A DNA stretch of 64,000 nt from Symsagittifera roscoffensis (taxonomy: Eukaryota > Xenacoelomorpha > Acoela > Convolutidae): contig NC_087071.1 in the NCBI RefSeq assembly GCF_963678635.1, positions 46,606,889 to 46,670,888 of the forward strand, in the 5' to 3' direction. The translations under genes and the position numbers were made by a program. The notes under the pieces were generated by a model. That model did no database searches. It had not been told where the DNA came from and saw only the letters and a program-made list of their open reading frames with translations. Positions 46,097 to 57,635 of this stretch are shown one piece after another. Within the stretch, counting starts at the first letter, position 1; every line of letters begins with the position of its first letter.

Positions 46097-46190
46097 CAGG
46101 GGCGGATCTAGGACCTCGGTGTTAAATATTTTCAAATGTTTTGTGGCAAGATAAGAGTAGCTATAGTTCGCCCCTCTCCAGATGCACTTC
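46097..46190 (+). repeat. Short fragment of a GGGCGGATCTAGGA-ended small element
   Basis: CAGGGGCGGATCTAGGACCT opens this segment and CGCCCCTCTCCAGATG closes it, resembling the ends of the element at 47015-47457. It may be an internally deleted copy. Confidence 0.4.
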
Positions 46191-47014
46191 TTTTTTTTAA
46201 GAGGCATGAGCATAGCTCAGACTAATACTACAGAATAATACAGGTCATGTTGATTTTTTCCGTTTTGTTCTAGGAAAAATCTTTAAATATTGCATTCATA
46301 TTCATAAATGCACATATGAATTCATTTCTTTGAGTTCATTTCAAGTTCATTTGCAAGAAGGTAGTCCAAATGAACTTTCAATTTTTGAGAGCTGAAAGTG
46401 CGTAAAAAAGCGATCGGTTTCTGGTTTCAAATGTAGACTTTAATTTTGAGATTTTCCAGGGAATTTATTTTTTCGTAACAATCTAGTTTCCAAGGAAAAT
46501 TTTTTCTTAATAAGCATTTTTTTATCAAAAAAAGTGTGAATTATAAATTGCTCTTAAAATTCAAAGTGCTTTAAGGCCAGATATTTGCTTATTTAAATTT
46601 CGAAAAAAAATTCTAAAAAAATTAAGTTCATCGACTCTTTTCCAACTGTCTGTTGGCTATGTTTTAATTAATCGAGCACAAATTTGTGAAGTTTTTTTGT
46701 GGTTTTTTGGGATAACTTTTCAATTTATCGGCTTTGGAAATACGCAGAGAGTTCAGCTTTCCAAATCCAAGTCAAAATCTGTTTTTGCTAAATATAGAGT
46801 CAAGGCTGTAAAGCGACTTGAAAAAATTGTGTCGATGACGCGATATTTTGGATGTCAAAATGTGAATTACAGTCGCGTGCTTTACGTCTGATTACACCAG
46901 CAAAGTTTGTGTGATAGTATGAACTTTTTTTTTGCAACCTAAATCGCAAATTTTAGTGTTCAACTTGATCAATAACCAGCTATTAAGTACAGCCAATATT
47001 GAAGAATGTTATCA
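46191..47014. other. AT-rich, no gene seen
   Basis: Short frames only (the longest, 46697-46891, 64 residues, has no domain). T/A runs throughout. Confidence 0.3.
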
Positions 47015-47457
47015 AGGGCGGATCTAGGATTTTCTCGAGGGGGGGGGGGGGGTGCGGATTTTCAAATTTTTTTGTGAAATTTTCGACCTTTTTTTGGGTC
47101 GACCAAATTGGTTTTCGGAGCTCTCCTAAAGCACTAAAAAGACTCTGTTTTGACCAAATTTTGTGCGCCACAAGCAAAATTTTGAAAAAACTGCCAAAAA
47201 AGGCGTTTATGCACTTTTTAGAAAATTTTGATCAAAAAGTCGCGTTTTTTTGGCGCGCGCTCCCCCTACAAAATTTTTATATATTGACGCCGAAGGCGCC
47301 TTTGGAAAATTTTTAGGGTCCGTCACCAAAAATGGATCTCTCAAAATAATACAAAGGGGGACCCATTGGGTCGGCAGGGGTTGAATCCCTGAGGTGGGGG
47401 GGGGGGGGGGGGGGGTGGGGTGTTTGCGTCTGTCCCCTCCCCCCAAATCCGCTACTG
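47015..47457. mobile_element. Small non-autonomous element with G-rich ends (MITE-like)
   Basis: Left end GGGCGGATCTAGGATTTTCT, right end CCCCAAATCCGCTACTGAT; the inverted core (A/G)GCGGAT(C/T)(T)(A/G)GG is imperfect. It has a G-run of 14 or more near 47040 and one of about 20 near 47400. Flanks share TCAA (target-site-like). No coding capacity. A copy fragment may lie at 46097. Confidence 0.5.
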
Positions 47458-47772
47458 ATTCAATATAACTATCTATTTAACTATGTTTATTTTTGTATTA
47501 AAGAAATTGTACGTTCTTTTGCGGATTCTATACATGGTATGCAATGATTAGAAAAAAAAACAGATATTTAAACAAAGAGTAAGTTTTTTGATTAAGGCTT
47601 TGTTCTTGCAACAACTTTTTGAATAATGCCTAAGGTGTTTTTTCAATTCAAAATAGCTCAAAATGACCCAAAAACTAGTTTTAAAATTGTATATACAATA
47701 TATACATTTCTGGAACAAATAATGGGAAAAGTTAATAAAAACCAAGTCTCAAGCATCGATCCTCTGTGAAGT

Positions 47773-48264
47773 CAGGTCTAGTTGACTGCACGGGATGGCT
47801 TCACAGCAAACATCCGTTGAACTAGAGAAACAGCCTTTTCTGGATAGAAACTTCGGATCTCTTTAACTATGCCCCCCCCCCCCCCCGTATCTAGTAACGA
47901 ATATAGTCCTATAATGAAATAAATCAAGAGTTAAGCGTATGAGAATTTTATACCTAGAAACGAATCCCCCTTTTGCAAAAAAGGGGTTATAATTAAAAAG
48001 ATTCGAAACTTTGAATAAACGTAGAGTGCGTCAAATGCGTTTGATTTTCTTTATAATAACCTTTGAAACCGATTAATTTTCTAATTCTGTATCATGAATC
48101 GAAAATGTAACAGTCAAAAAATCATTGATTGATTAAGAGCATGCTAATATCATTTAGCAAAACCTAGTAGCGAAGTAGACAGGACACAGTTTTATTGTTG
48201 CAGCTGTTGCTCTTGTTCAATGGATGTTTGCTGTGAAGTCATCCCGTGCAGTCTTCTTGACTTG
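47773..48264. mobile_element. Inverted-repeat element, 55-bp arms
   Basis: Arms 47773-47827 and 48210-48264 are reverse complements over 55 bases with about seven mismatches (core TTGCTGTGAAG(C/T)CATCCCGTG). The interior of about 380 bp has a C-run of 17 (47873-47889) and a small hairpin (CCCCTTTTGCAAAAAAGGGG near 47968). No ORF. It resembles a terminal-inverted-repeat MITE or a foldback; no target duplication is clear. Confidence 0.55.
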
Positions 48265-48420
48265 ATTTGATAGATGGACGCTCCAGATTTTGTCAGTTTC
48301 CCAATTTTTTTGACTTTGTCAATTTTTTAAACTTTTTGTTTCATAAATGTTTTGCTTGAATAAGTTTTGGTGGAGTAATTTGTTTATACTCACAACTGCA
48401 TATAAATTTTTAGACGCTTT

Positions 48421-48678
48421 TTGAAAATGATTTCGTTTTTGCAATTTTGTAGTTACTTTGCACTACTTTTTCAGATAGGTTTTTCTAAGGAAATTATTTT
48501 CCTAAAATTTATCGTGGAAAAACTATTTGACTGTTTTATTGGAGCCATTCTAGCGTATTTAATGAGCCCGGCTGTCATGAAAATGCTCAAGGTGTTCTTC
48601 AACGGCGGGTCAGTCCGTAGTGAATATACTTATGTTGGCTTACAGTGTTCCGTTTCGTTTTTTGTTTTACTCTATTGA
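48421..48678 (+). CDS. Small hydrophobic ORF with promoter-like setting
   Basis: 85 residues (MKMISFLQFCSYFALLFQIG...): a signal-like hydrophobic N terminus (about residues 4-20), KEIIFLKF, then a second hydrophobic stretch (CFIGAILAYLMSPAVMKML) and a hydrophobic end. A TATA-like ATATAAAT lies about 20 bases ahead and AATAAA is at about 48725. Could be a secreted or two-pass membrane microprotein, or chance. No family recognised. Confidence 0.25.
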   Translation: MKMISFLQFCSYFALLFQIGFSKEIIFLKFIVEKLFDCFIGAILAYLMSPAVMKMLKVFFNGGSVRSEYTYVGLQCSVSFFVLLY

Positions 48679-49463
48679 TGCGAGTTATATGTCCTTTTTG
48701 GGCTTCCTAGTTATCTATTAGAATGAATAAATGGTTTATCTGTAAAATTGAAGAGTTTTTGTCGTCACATCCTAATTTGAAAAACAAAGCTTTGATGTTT
48801 GGAAAATTTTACTAGTCGTCTATTTTGTTTATTTTACTTATTTGACTTTGGTTGCTAAAAGTTGCTTGTTACATGGATTTATGATATGAAGGAAAAAATG
48901 AAATTTGTGAGAAAACAGCAATTTGCATTGTATAAATCTTGTGACAAAAGTTTCGAAAGTGGTTTACGATTTTTTTTCGTCAAAATGTATACATTCATTT
49001 AATTTAATTAGTTGCTGCTGTCAAGCGAACTTCAAATATGTTATCAAAAATGGAAACTTATCAACCACAAAAAATATGGAAAATTGGAAAATTTGTTTTC
49101 AGTGAAAAAATCCTGAAAGTCGGTTAAAAAAAACTTGATTAAAAATTTGATTAAAGCTACAAATCGACAAGTTTACCGTGACTTTCGATGCCCCATTTGC
49201 AAGCTGACATGCAATGACTTTGTCTATTGCTTGCGCACACAAGATTTGTTTTTCCTCTGTACGTAAAGTTATATTATTCTCCATTCATTCTAGATATCAG
49301 AAAAAAATTATACATATCTATCTCACTACGATTAATGATATTTGTTTCAAATATCTTTTGAATTCGAATAAAATTTACATGTTCATTTTCTCTTATCGCT
49401 CTCTTGGTTTGAAATTTATGGTAAAAAATCACCAAGAGTTAAGAAGCCAGCATACATCTAAAA
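48679..49463. other. No gene seen
   Basis: AT-rich, short frames only. Likely flank of the BEL/Pao remnant that starts near 49464. Confidence 0.3.
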
Positions 49464-50402
49464 TGCCAGAAAAGTTAAGCCCTGCTCAACGCGACTTCAT
49501 TCTGAAACGGCTGCAAAATACCATTCAATGAACTGAAATGCAACAAACGACGAAAATACGGACATCAAAATCAATGAATTGAAAGCAGACGTCACAGCCT
49601 TAGTGATGACAATATATCTTGTCGCACTGAAGATGCATCAACCAGCAACATCATCGAATCGAAACCTTCATATATATTGAACATCACCTGAACAACACTT
49701 TTGAAAGCCACTTAAAAATCATCAAATGCCTGGCTGTCCATACTATTACTTCAGCAACAAGCGCGCTCGCATCTGCTGCAATTTATTTTGCACGAACAGC
49801 AGCTTCGGCGACAACAGTAGTTTTCACTCCAGCAACAACTATTGTACCAGCACCAACCACAGCCTTCAGCTTTACACAATAACAACAACCAGCAGATATG
49901 AAATTTTTTCAGACGACATCAATCCATCCACAAAAAGGTTTCGAAAACCCAACCAGCTCTATGACGCAATAAGCACATCAACCGATACATGTTTTCACCA
50001 ACAGATCTTCATCAGTATTTTCACCATTAGCAACAGACTCCATCAGCAGCGACGTTCAGCCAGAATTCCCGGTTACCAATGATCAGAATGGAAAAATTGG
50101 ATGCTGACCCATTGAAATGGGGCATGCTGTTTGGATTTTTTCAGGCCACAGTGCGCAATCAACCTTTTTCTGATGCCGAAAAATTGACCCACCTCCAGAC
50201 TTTGACTATAGGAAAAACAAGTCAAGTATTAGCTGAATTTGCCTGCAAAAGCCCGATGTATACAACAGCCCTAGATGAACTTCAGAAAAAATTTGGACGA
50301 CCTGACATCATTCTGAATACTTTCATCAGGCGATTACAAAGTTTTCGATTGCCATCGACACATCAAAAATTCTTCACACATGGAGTTTTTTTCTATCGTT
50401 AG
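49464..50402 (+). pseudogene. BEL/Pao Gag region
   Basis: MPEKLSPAQRDFILKRLQNT opens at 49464 and stops after 22 residues (TGA at 49529-49531). A Ser/Thr-rich stretch follows in broken frames. The frame 50079-50402 (107 residues) holds LDADPLKWGMLFGFFQATVR, EKLTHLQTLTIGKTSQVLAE and LQKKFGRPDIILNTFIRRLQ, which fit the DUF1759 (Pao Gag) helices: F-x-G-D-P-x-x-W family, and G-x-P-x-x-I. The frames differ, so the gene is dead. Confidence 0.65.
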
Positions 50403-50756
50403 CAACCTTGTTGAAACCTTCAAAACTCTTGGATTTGCAGATGACTCAACTCGACCATCTCTGTACAGTTTACAGTCAACAAACTCCATCACAGTGAACG
50501 ATTACAATGGACCCTGTAGCTTGTAGGAAACGACATACAGCAGCCATATCTTACCCTGTTTAACGACTGATTACAAAATCTTGCCTTGGCATGCGACTAA
50601 TTTCCTCAGGAAGGCGTCTCTAACATAAGCAATCCCTCGCAAAATAAAAACGTAACTCAATTTTCACTAACCGGAAAAACGATGACAGACAATCAAATCG
50701 AAACGATAGCCAACATTCAGCCAACAACAAAGGAGTTCAACAGAAACGCCGCAATG

Positions 50757-50960
50757 CTTGCACATTCTGCAACCAGGAGCACCAATCTTCCTTTTGCGAC
50801 AAGTACAAACACCAGTCAGCTGAAGCAAAATAAATTCTCATCCTCTTGAAAAGCTTTTGCCTCAATTGCTTAGGACATCATTTAGTAAAAGACTGCCCTT
50901 CCAAGCGAAAATGTGCAAATTGCAACCGACAACATCACAACAGTCTTGGCGACGAAAAAT
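50757..50960 (+). pseudogene. BEL/Pao zinc knuckles (three)
   Basis: CTFCNQEHQSSFC at about 50757-50797, then, after a stop and frame change, FCLNCLGHHLVKDCPSKRKC and CANCNRQHHNSL at about 50858-50945. The second and third are the standard Pao C-x2-C-x3-GH-x5-C pair. Confidence 0.75.
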
Positions 50961-51081
50961 TTACTACAAGCAGCTCATCTCAAAAGTCATCTTTCCCATC
51001 ATCACAGCATTCATCACAGTTGCATAACCCCGTGAATCGACAGCATCAGAGTCTTGCAACCTCTCTCTTTCTCAATGTTAT

Positions 51082-51520
51082 GTGCCAGTTACATTGAGAC
51101 ATGGAAACAAGTACATCAGCACTTACGCCTTTCTAGAGAGCTGTAGCAACGACAGCTACATACTAAAATCAACAGCCGATTACCTACAACTAGAAGAAAG
51201 CAAATCTACAGAAAAGTTTTTCATCGACGATTTTCACGACTTAGTTGACTGTTCATCCCTTCGGAACCCTAAAAGAAGAATCTCACATTGAGAGAGCATA
51301 CATACTTCAAGGTTTGAGACTTGGGAATGTTCAGGCAAATACACTCATTAGCATCTGCCGAGCCTACGAGCCCCTTCGCGCCATCATATTTCCCGACTTT
51401 GATAACAATCGGGTCTCATTTTCACTTGAAATAGACAATATCGACCTTAAAACGAAAACCTTGATTTTCAGAAGACCTGACACTGCTCCTCGATTGGAAC
51501 AGCTCTTGGATGGACCATAG
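51082..51520 (+). pseudogene. BEL/Pao aspartic protease (DUF1758-like)
   Basis: The frame 51082-51291 reads VTLRHGNKYISTYAFLESCS where the family has a D-S-G active site; here it is E-S-C, so the catalytic Asp is lost. The rest of the domain is in 51245-51520 (ERAYILQGLRLGNVQANTLI). The family's conserved LGWT(I/L)xGP box is read in the third frame near 51506-51527, after a shift. Confidence 0.7.
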
Positions 51521-51537
51521 GAGGTCCAACGGCCGAC

Positions 51538-52320
51538 ATGTTAGGAAAATGTTTTCGTGCCTCCTCAACCCATGAAATAGATTCTTTGAATGACGCAGAC
51601 TTTTCAGACTTCTTTGTCAACACCTGGGTATGGAACTTCACCCATTTAATTTTATCAGAAGACGAATGCCATGCATTGGAAATTCTAAGAAAAAAAATCA
51701 CCAACAAAAACAACCGCTACAGATTTGGAATATTATGGAAGCCCAATGAAACTTTGCCAAACAATTACGCTTCAGCTTCACAGCAGTTCAAAAAGATGCG
51801 AATACGACTTCAAAGTAACACCACAACAAACTAGAAATGTATCAAAACACTATTTTAAGTGAGCTTGACAAAGGATACATTAGAAGACTCCTACCCAGTG
51901 AAATACCTTCAACAGGACGGATTCTCCCCGAGCGCGGTGTGATCAACCTCAACAAGACCGGAAATCTTCGCCGTGTCTTCAAGCCAAAATCCAAACGCTT
52001 TTGAGTGGACCTGACCTACTCAGTATTCTACTTGTTGGAATTTGCCGACTTGCGAGCGCAAAAACTCAATTAACGCTGAAATAGAAGGGATGTATATGCA
52101 AGTATCTGTTCAGCCAGAAGATCGAACTTTTCTTCAATTTCTTCGCGGAACCACCAAACCAGAGTTCACTAAATACACCCGTTTTGTCTTTGGTGCAATG
52201 TGCTCAAACTTGTGCGACGACAATGATTCGACTTTCCTTCATGCGAACGACCTTGTCCACATCAAATTCTACAAACAAGACTTCTACGAATCAACCGACA
52301 GCTTCAGTGTAGCTGAATGA
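51538..52320 (+). pseudogene. BEL/Pao pre-RT and RT start
   Basis: 51538-51834 (98 residues) holds FHVNTW-like, CHALEILRKKITNKNNRYRF and GILWKPNETLPNNYASASQQ, the usual W-K-P and L-P-N-N linker before RT. After shifts, 52042-52320 (92 residues) has NAEIEGMYMQVSVQPEDRTF (motif A, where the usual Asp is Glu), then TRFVFGAMCSNL (FG-A, motif B-like) and ends in KQDFYESTDSFSVAE, where the family has FYVDD; the catalytic Asp pair is missing. Confidence 0.65.
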
Positions 52321-52390
52321 CTCTTCATTAGCCTGCGATATGTCAATCAGAGTGGTAGCTTCAATCTTACAAAGTGGAGGACAATGTCCA

Positions 52391-52666
52391 CCATGTATTA
52401 ACATAGGCTATAGAGTATCCGGCTATAGGTGTGGAGAATGTATTTCCCAATGTATTGAGAGGGGGAATGGAATGGGTAAAATTTCATGCTTTGAGTGATA
52501 GTAAGAGAATGGTAAGAAACACGGTATTTTTTTGGATTTTTGGTAGAAACGTCTAGTTTTTTAGCAAAAATTTTGGCGCGCGTTAGCCATTCGATGATTA
52601 TCAATGGTTAATTACGTGTAGGCTGTGGATTGAATGTATTATGTGTAAGTCAATGGCAAGAGTTTC
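52391..52666. other. Spacer before the tandem array
   Basis: No gene seen. The array starts at about 52667 (AAAATTGCGATTGTTTATC). Confidence 0.3.
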
Positions 52667-54028
52667 AAAAATTGCGATTGTTTATCAAAAATTTTGAAAA
52701 TTTTTCAAAAAAAAAACTTCAAAACCCGATAATGTTTGGTATAATTCGACCTATTAACTAATTTATTAGATGATATCACCAATTAACAAAGTGATCTATT
52801 TAAGTGAAACTATGCTGGAGGCAACTGAAACTTCAAAAAAGTCAAGTTTTAGGAAAATACGCAAGAATTTGAAGTTTTTGAAGAAAATTGCAAAAATTTT
52901 AATTTTTTTGGAATGAATTGCAGAAAACTCAGGTTTTGGTTATTTTTTGTCGCATCTGACCTAAGTGTAAATCATCAGCGTTATATTACGTGCAGAGTTT
53001 GAAATTGAACCCAAGTTCTTTTTAAATTGGAATCATGTTCAGACAATGTTTCCACAATTTTCTCTCAAAATAATGAAACTTTACCCATAAATTTTACCCT
53101 AATTTGAGTTGAAAAGCGGGTTATATAAGGATCTGAACACTAAAATGAAAGCTCATGTTGGGTGAATCAGTATTGAAACTTCCGATTCCTCGCAAAAACA
53201 ATGAAATTGTTCATAACTTTCTAGAGAGTACAGTAAAAATTAATCAAGTCTAACAGAAAACTTAACTTTCCTTAGGTGAAATTACCTGGTTTTTTATCCA
53301 ATTCAATCAAAAGTTAACTCAGAACCCCATTTCATTTGAACAATAAGAACAGTTTTTAATGAAACTACTAGATCAAACACTATGATTGTTGAATCATGGA
53401 GCTTGATCTAGAAGTTTCATTGAACATTGCTTTACAATTTTTCTCAATGAATAACCCAAATTTGTTTAAGAATTACATTTTCTGAGAAATTTTTCACATT
53501 ATTAATCATAATTTTCAGATTAGGGATGAAAACGAACAGTTAACTGCTAAAATTGATTAAAAATGGGGTAAATTTGGCTTAAAATTATATTAGATATTGA
53601 AAGAAATTCAACAAAATCTTCTACATCGTTGATGATGATCTCTGTTTTTTCTACAACAAATTTTTTTAAATTTACCATAGAAATGTTATATGTTTTGAGA
53701 TTATGTTTGCATAACATACTTGCTAATATGCTGATATGCTCCTTTTGCAAGAAAACTTAGTCAGAACTGGGGAATTTCGAAGGAAAATAGTTTCAATTGA
53801 ACAAAAAATTTGCTTTCAGAGATCAAATTAGAACTGATAAAGTCTGATTTTTACTATGTAGTTAGTACAATTTTTCCTTTAGGTTCCCTTGTTCAGTTGC
53901 TACCGTTAACTATTTAAGCAAAAATACAACTTCAAAATTATCACAATTGTATAGACTTTTCAGATTCAGTAAAAGTTATTGTTCATAGTAATTTCTCCTA
54001 TGCTCTCAAGTTTTTTAAAAAACTAAGT

Positions 54029-54253
54029 TTATCTTCTCTTGGAGTGTGTTTGGAGACTGCTGAGTATCCTTTCCATATTTAAGCTTACGTTGACAAAAAA
54101 TGCTTTCTTCTTGATATGATAAGTGAGTTCCACGCTGCTATATGTATAAAAGTTACAGATCGAGCACTTCAAAACACCACAGGTTCTACGATGCCTTGAC
54201 GCATCTTTACATGTGTTTTCTCCGCCTTTTTTCAAGACATGAAACTCTTTCAT
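54029..54253 (-). pseudogene. Degenerate zinc-finger protein fragment, unit 1
   Basis: 74 residues: a CKDASRHRRTC then VLKCSICNFYTYSSVELTYH and a basic end. LKC-x2-C-x12-H has the first three ligands of a C2H2 finger; the fourth (HxxxH) is Lys-rich instead. The RHRRTC before it looks like the end of a previous finger. Unit 2 has a near-identical copy at 59021-59380. A DNA/RNA-binding family is likely; product uncertain. Confidence 0.45.
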
Positions 54254-54539
54254 TTCTATTTATTGACGACATCTCAATAAGTAACGAGAGAACTTGGTAA
54301 TAAATGGGAGATGTAGAATGTTCCAACTTCGTAGATAAGAAGAGTCGAATAGCCTCAAAAATAAAATAGAAAAAATAAAATAAATATTCTCTAAGTTCTC
54401 AACCAATTCTTTTAACGTTAAATAAAATCAGAAAAAATATCATCATATTTGACCAAACTGAAATTGTGCTTTTACTCAACATGGAGTTTTCAACAGTTAA
54501 CATATCAAACAATCTGAATCAAACATTCCTTCAGAGGAA

Positions 54540-57500
54540 ATATTTGTGGTATTAACCAATCAGAAAAAATTAAATACAGTTTTTAAATTAGTTTGTAGAT
54601 CAGATTAAAACAATGTTTCTGAAACTTCCCAATCAATCAGCTTTATTGAATTTTTCTAACAAAACTAACATATACATCAGACACCAAATTGAATTAATTC
54701 AGATTTCTTGTCTGGTTTATATTAATTTTTCAAATTCATCTCAAATTTTGAAATTTCGACCAACATTTTTTTTTGTTTTTATTTCTAACCAGTTTTAAAA
54801 AAATAAATTACCAAAATTGAAATTATCATCAATTTTTTTTGATATAATGTAGTATAAAGAACCGTTAGTCTTTGAAATTTTTTTTTTATCGATTAAAAGA
54901 TATTCTGAAAAACCAAGTTTTTGTGTTTGTATCGAATTCAAAACAATAGTCAAATTGATGTTCTTTATTTTCAATTCTTGTTTGTTTCATAGGCACTCCC
55001 ATTGTTTTGTTTTTTTTACTGATCGACCACTCAATTTGAGTTGAATCTTCTAAGTAAAAACTTTGGTAATAAATCTGGCCGTACTCTTGTTTTCTGAAAT
55101 CTCCTATCCATCTTTTTAACAAAACTAAAGATTTTCTATGTTTCGATACAAGTTAAAACTGATACCATCTCCATCACTGTCATCTGTCTACCACTATTTT
55201 AATTTTTTGTAGTAGTTCAACCTTTAAATTTGGTTAATGTCCATTTCAGACATTGAAAACGTTTTTGATAGAAACAAATTTTTTACTGAAATAAACAAAG
55301 AAACTCGAAGAAACTTGAATTGTTGTATCATTTTTAGGTTATTTTGTAATCAACGTAAAATGTTTTTCCTCTATTTAGATTCTAATTTGTTTTTTTTGTG
55401 TAGCCAATCAAATTCTCAATTATGGCAAAAAAATTGTGAAACAACCAAGGAAATACAGATATTCAGAAAATAATGATAAGGTTTCAGGTTTTTTGTTTGT
55501 AATTTTGGTCAAATAAGACAAAATGTACTCAAAATTAGATAAAAGCAGTAATTAAATATATATATTTTCTGTAATTCTTTTATAAATACTGGAAAATCAA
55601 CTGATAATTGGTTAATGGTTTATGTCTGTTTTGATTAAATTGTTTGTTTTGTCTGATTTTTTTCCCGGATATCCTAACTCTAAATGTATACTTCAGTGAG
55701 AAAAAACTATTTCGAACCAATAATATTTCAAATACCAAACATACAAAACATCACAAAGTCTTACTGAGGCTTAAAATTATCAACAAACATAATGTCTCCC
55801 AATATCTGGGACAATTCCTTGATTCACTCAATGTATAGTTGACACAGGCAGCTTGCTTCAAGTCTTCATTTTCCTTTGCAGTGAAGAGTCGAATCTGATT
55901 TTACGGTGGCTTGTTCACATTTCTCTTCTTGATTGTGACACACATTCATCATGTTGTATGTTGTTATTTCATATACTCTATTACAGGTGTCGAGCTCCTG
56001 ACCCATATTTGATCCTTTGCCAGATTTGGCTTCATTTATAGTTTCGAGTCCAAAGTTTTCAGCATTGTGAAGAACAGTATTCCGGATTGCCGATAATGCT
56101 TCTCCTTCTTTTTCACTAAGATAGACTTGCAGAGACGTTTCAAATTGTACCAAATCAATAATTTTTAATAGTTGAACGCAGGGTTTAACAAAGAAATCCC
56201 CTTGTAGGTTTTTTGAAACCAAACAAATCTACCCATTCTTGATTCCTTTTTTGAGAATTCAATAAAATTGGGACTAGTATCTTTTCTTGAGTATCTTTTT
56301 GAAGAGCAAACTGAACAGATGAGGAGAAATGAGAAAAATGATTGTAATTTTAAATAAAAAAGTAAGTAAGTAGTATTACTCATCACGGTTTCCATGTATA
56401 GAAGTTTTACCAAATATGGAATGTTGTGTATGAAATTTTTATATATCGGAATCGCGTAGGCGTTATTTCTACTATATAAATCCACAACTCTCAGCAAAAA
56501 TAATTTTTCCCAATGGCAGCTGCTATGTGTCAAGCTCTTCCCAGATTTTATTCAGATTATATTTACAAGTCCAACGATTTTCAACATTTTTAAAAAAAAC
56601 ATACGTAGTAACACATGATTCACAGAAAATGTTTGTGGTATTAACCAATCAGAATATAAAATTCACAGACTTCAAAATGTTTTTACATCAGAGCAAAACT
56701 TCCCAATTAATCATTTTCTTTTGAATTTTTCCATCATAACTAACCTATAAATTTGACACGAAGTGAGATAAATGAGATTTCTTGTTGAGTTCATATAATT
56801 TTTTCGATACTCAATTCAAATTTTGGCAATACTCTTCTTCTTTCTCATGTTCTCTCCATCTTTTGAACAAAATTATTGAACGTTCTGTGTTTCTATACAA
56901 GTTAAAATAATACAATTTCCATTAACATCATCTGTCCACCACTTTTATAGTTTTTTGTAGTTGTTCAACCTTAAAAAATGATGAATGTTCATTTCAGACA
57001 TAGAAAAAGCTTTTGATAGAAACCTGTTTCTTAGTTACATTAACAGAAAAAACTCGAATTGTTTCATCATTTCAATTTTGTTTTATAATAGCAATCACCA
57101 TGAAAACCTTTTCCATCATTTAAAAAAATGATGTAGCCAATCAAGAACTCAAAATATGGCAAAAAAACTGAAAACAACCAATGAGGTAGAAAAATTCAAA
57201 AATCATTGATAAGATATTCAACTTTATTCTTGTTTGTAATTTTGTTCAAATTCGCCAAAACTTGCTTGAATTTTGAAAAAAAAACAGTAACTAAATAAAT
57301 TTTTCTTTAACTTCTTAACTTCAAGTACTGGAAAATCAACTGATAATTAGGTAATTCTCTTATGGCAATTTTGATCGAATTGTAAACTTTGTCTGACATT
57401 TCCTCAGATATTCTAGCTCAGTACAGTTCAGTGAGAAAAATAATTTTCAACCAATAACATTCTAATTAGCAAACATACAAAACATCACAGAGCATTACTG

Positions 57501-57635
57501 AGGCTTACAATTATCAACAACCATAAAGTCACCCAATATCTGGGACAATTCCTTGATTCACTCAAAGTATAGTTGAAATAGACAGCTTGCTTCAAGTCAT
57601 CATTTTCCTTTGCAGTGAAGAGTCGAATCTGATTG
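54540..57635. repeat. Internal sub-repeat within unit 1 (same in unit 2)
   Basis: Within each unit, 54540-55865 is repeated at about 56625-57620 (TTTGTGGTATTAACCAATCAG at 54544 and 56633; TTTCAGACAT(T/A)GAAAA at 55247 and 56993). In unit 2 the same pair lies at 59536/61610 and 60226/61972. An older, smaller duplication preceded the 5-kb one. Confidence 0.75.
55866..56533 (-). pseudogene. Unknown minus-strand gene, unit 1 copy
   Basis: Two frames, 56165-56533 and 55866-56222, together match the single open frame in unit 2; the change at about 56200 makes this copy broken. Contents are as for the unit 2 copy. The 3' part (YLSEKEGEALSAIRNTVLHN to HCKGK) is identical in both copies. Confidence 0.45.

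Larger units (their letters stand above)
49464..52390 (+). mobile_element. BEL/Pao-type retroelement remnant, truncated
   Basis: Gag start, capsid-like part, zinc knuckles, protease and RT start lie in order on the plus strand in several frames. It breaks off within RT at about 52320-52390; RNase H, integrase and LTRs are absent. Element class is from the pattern of domains (DUF1759-like, CCHC, aspartic protease with LGWT(I/L)xGP). Confidence 0.75.
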
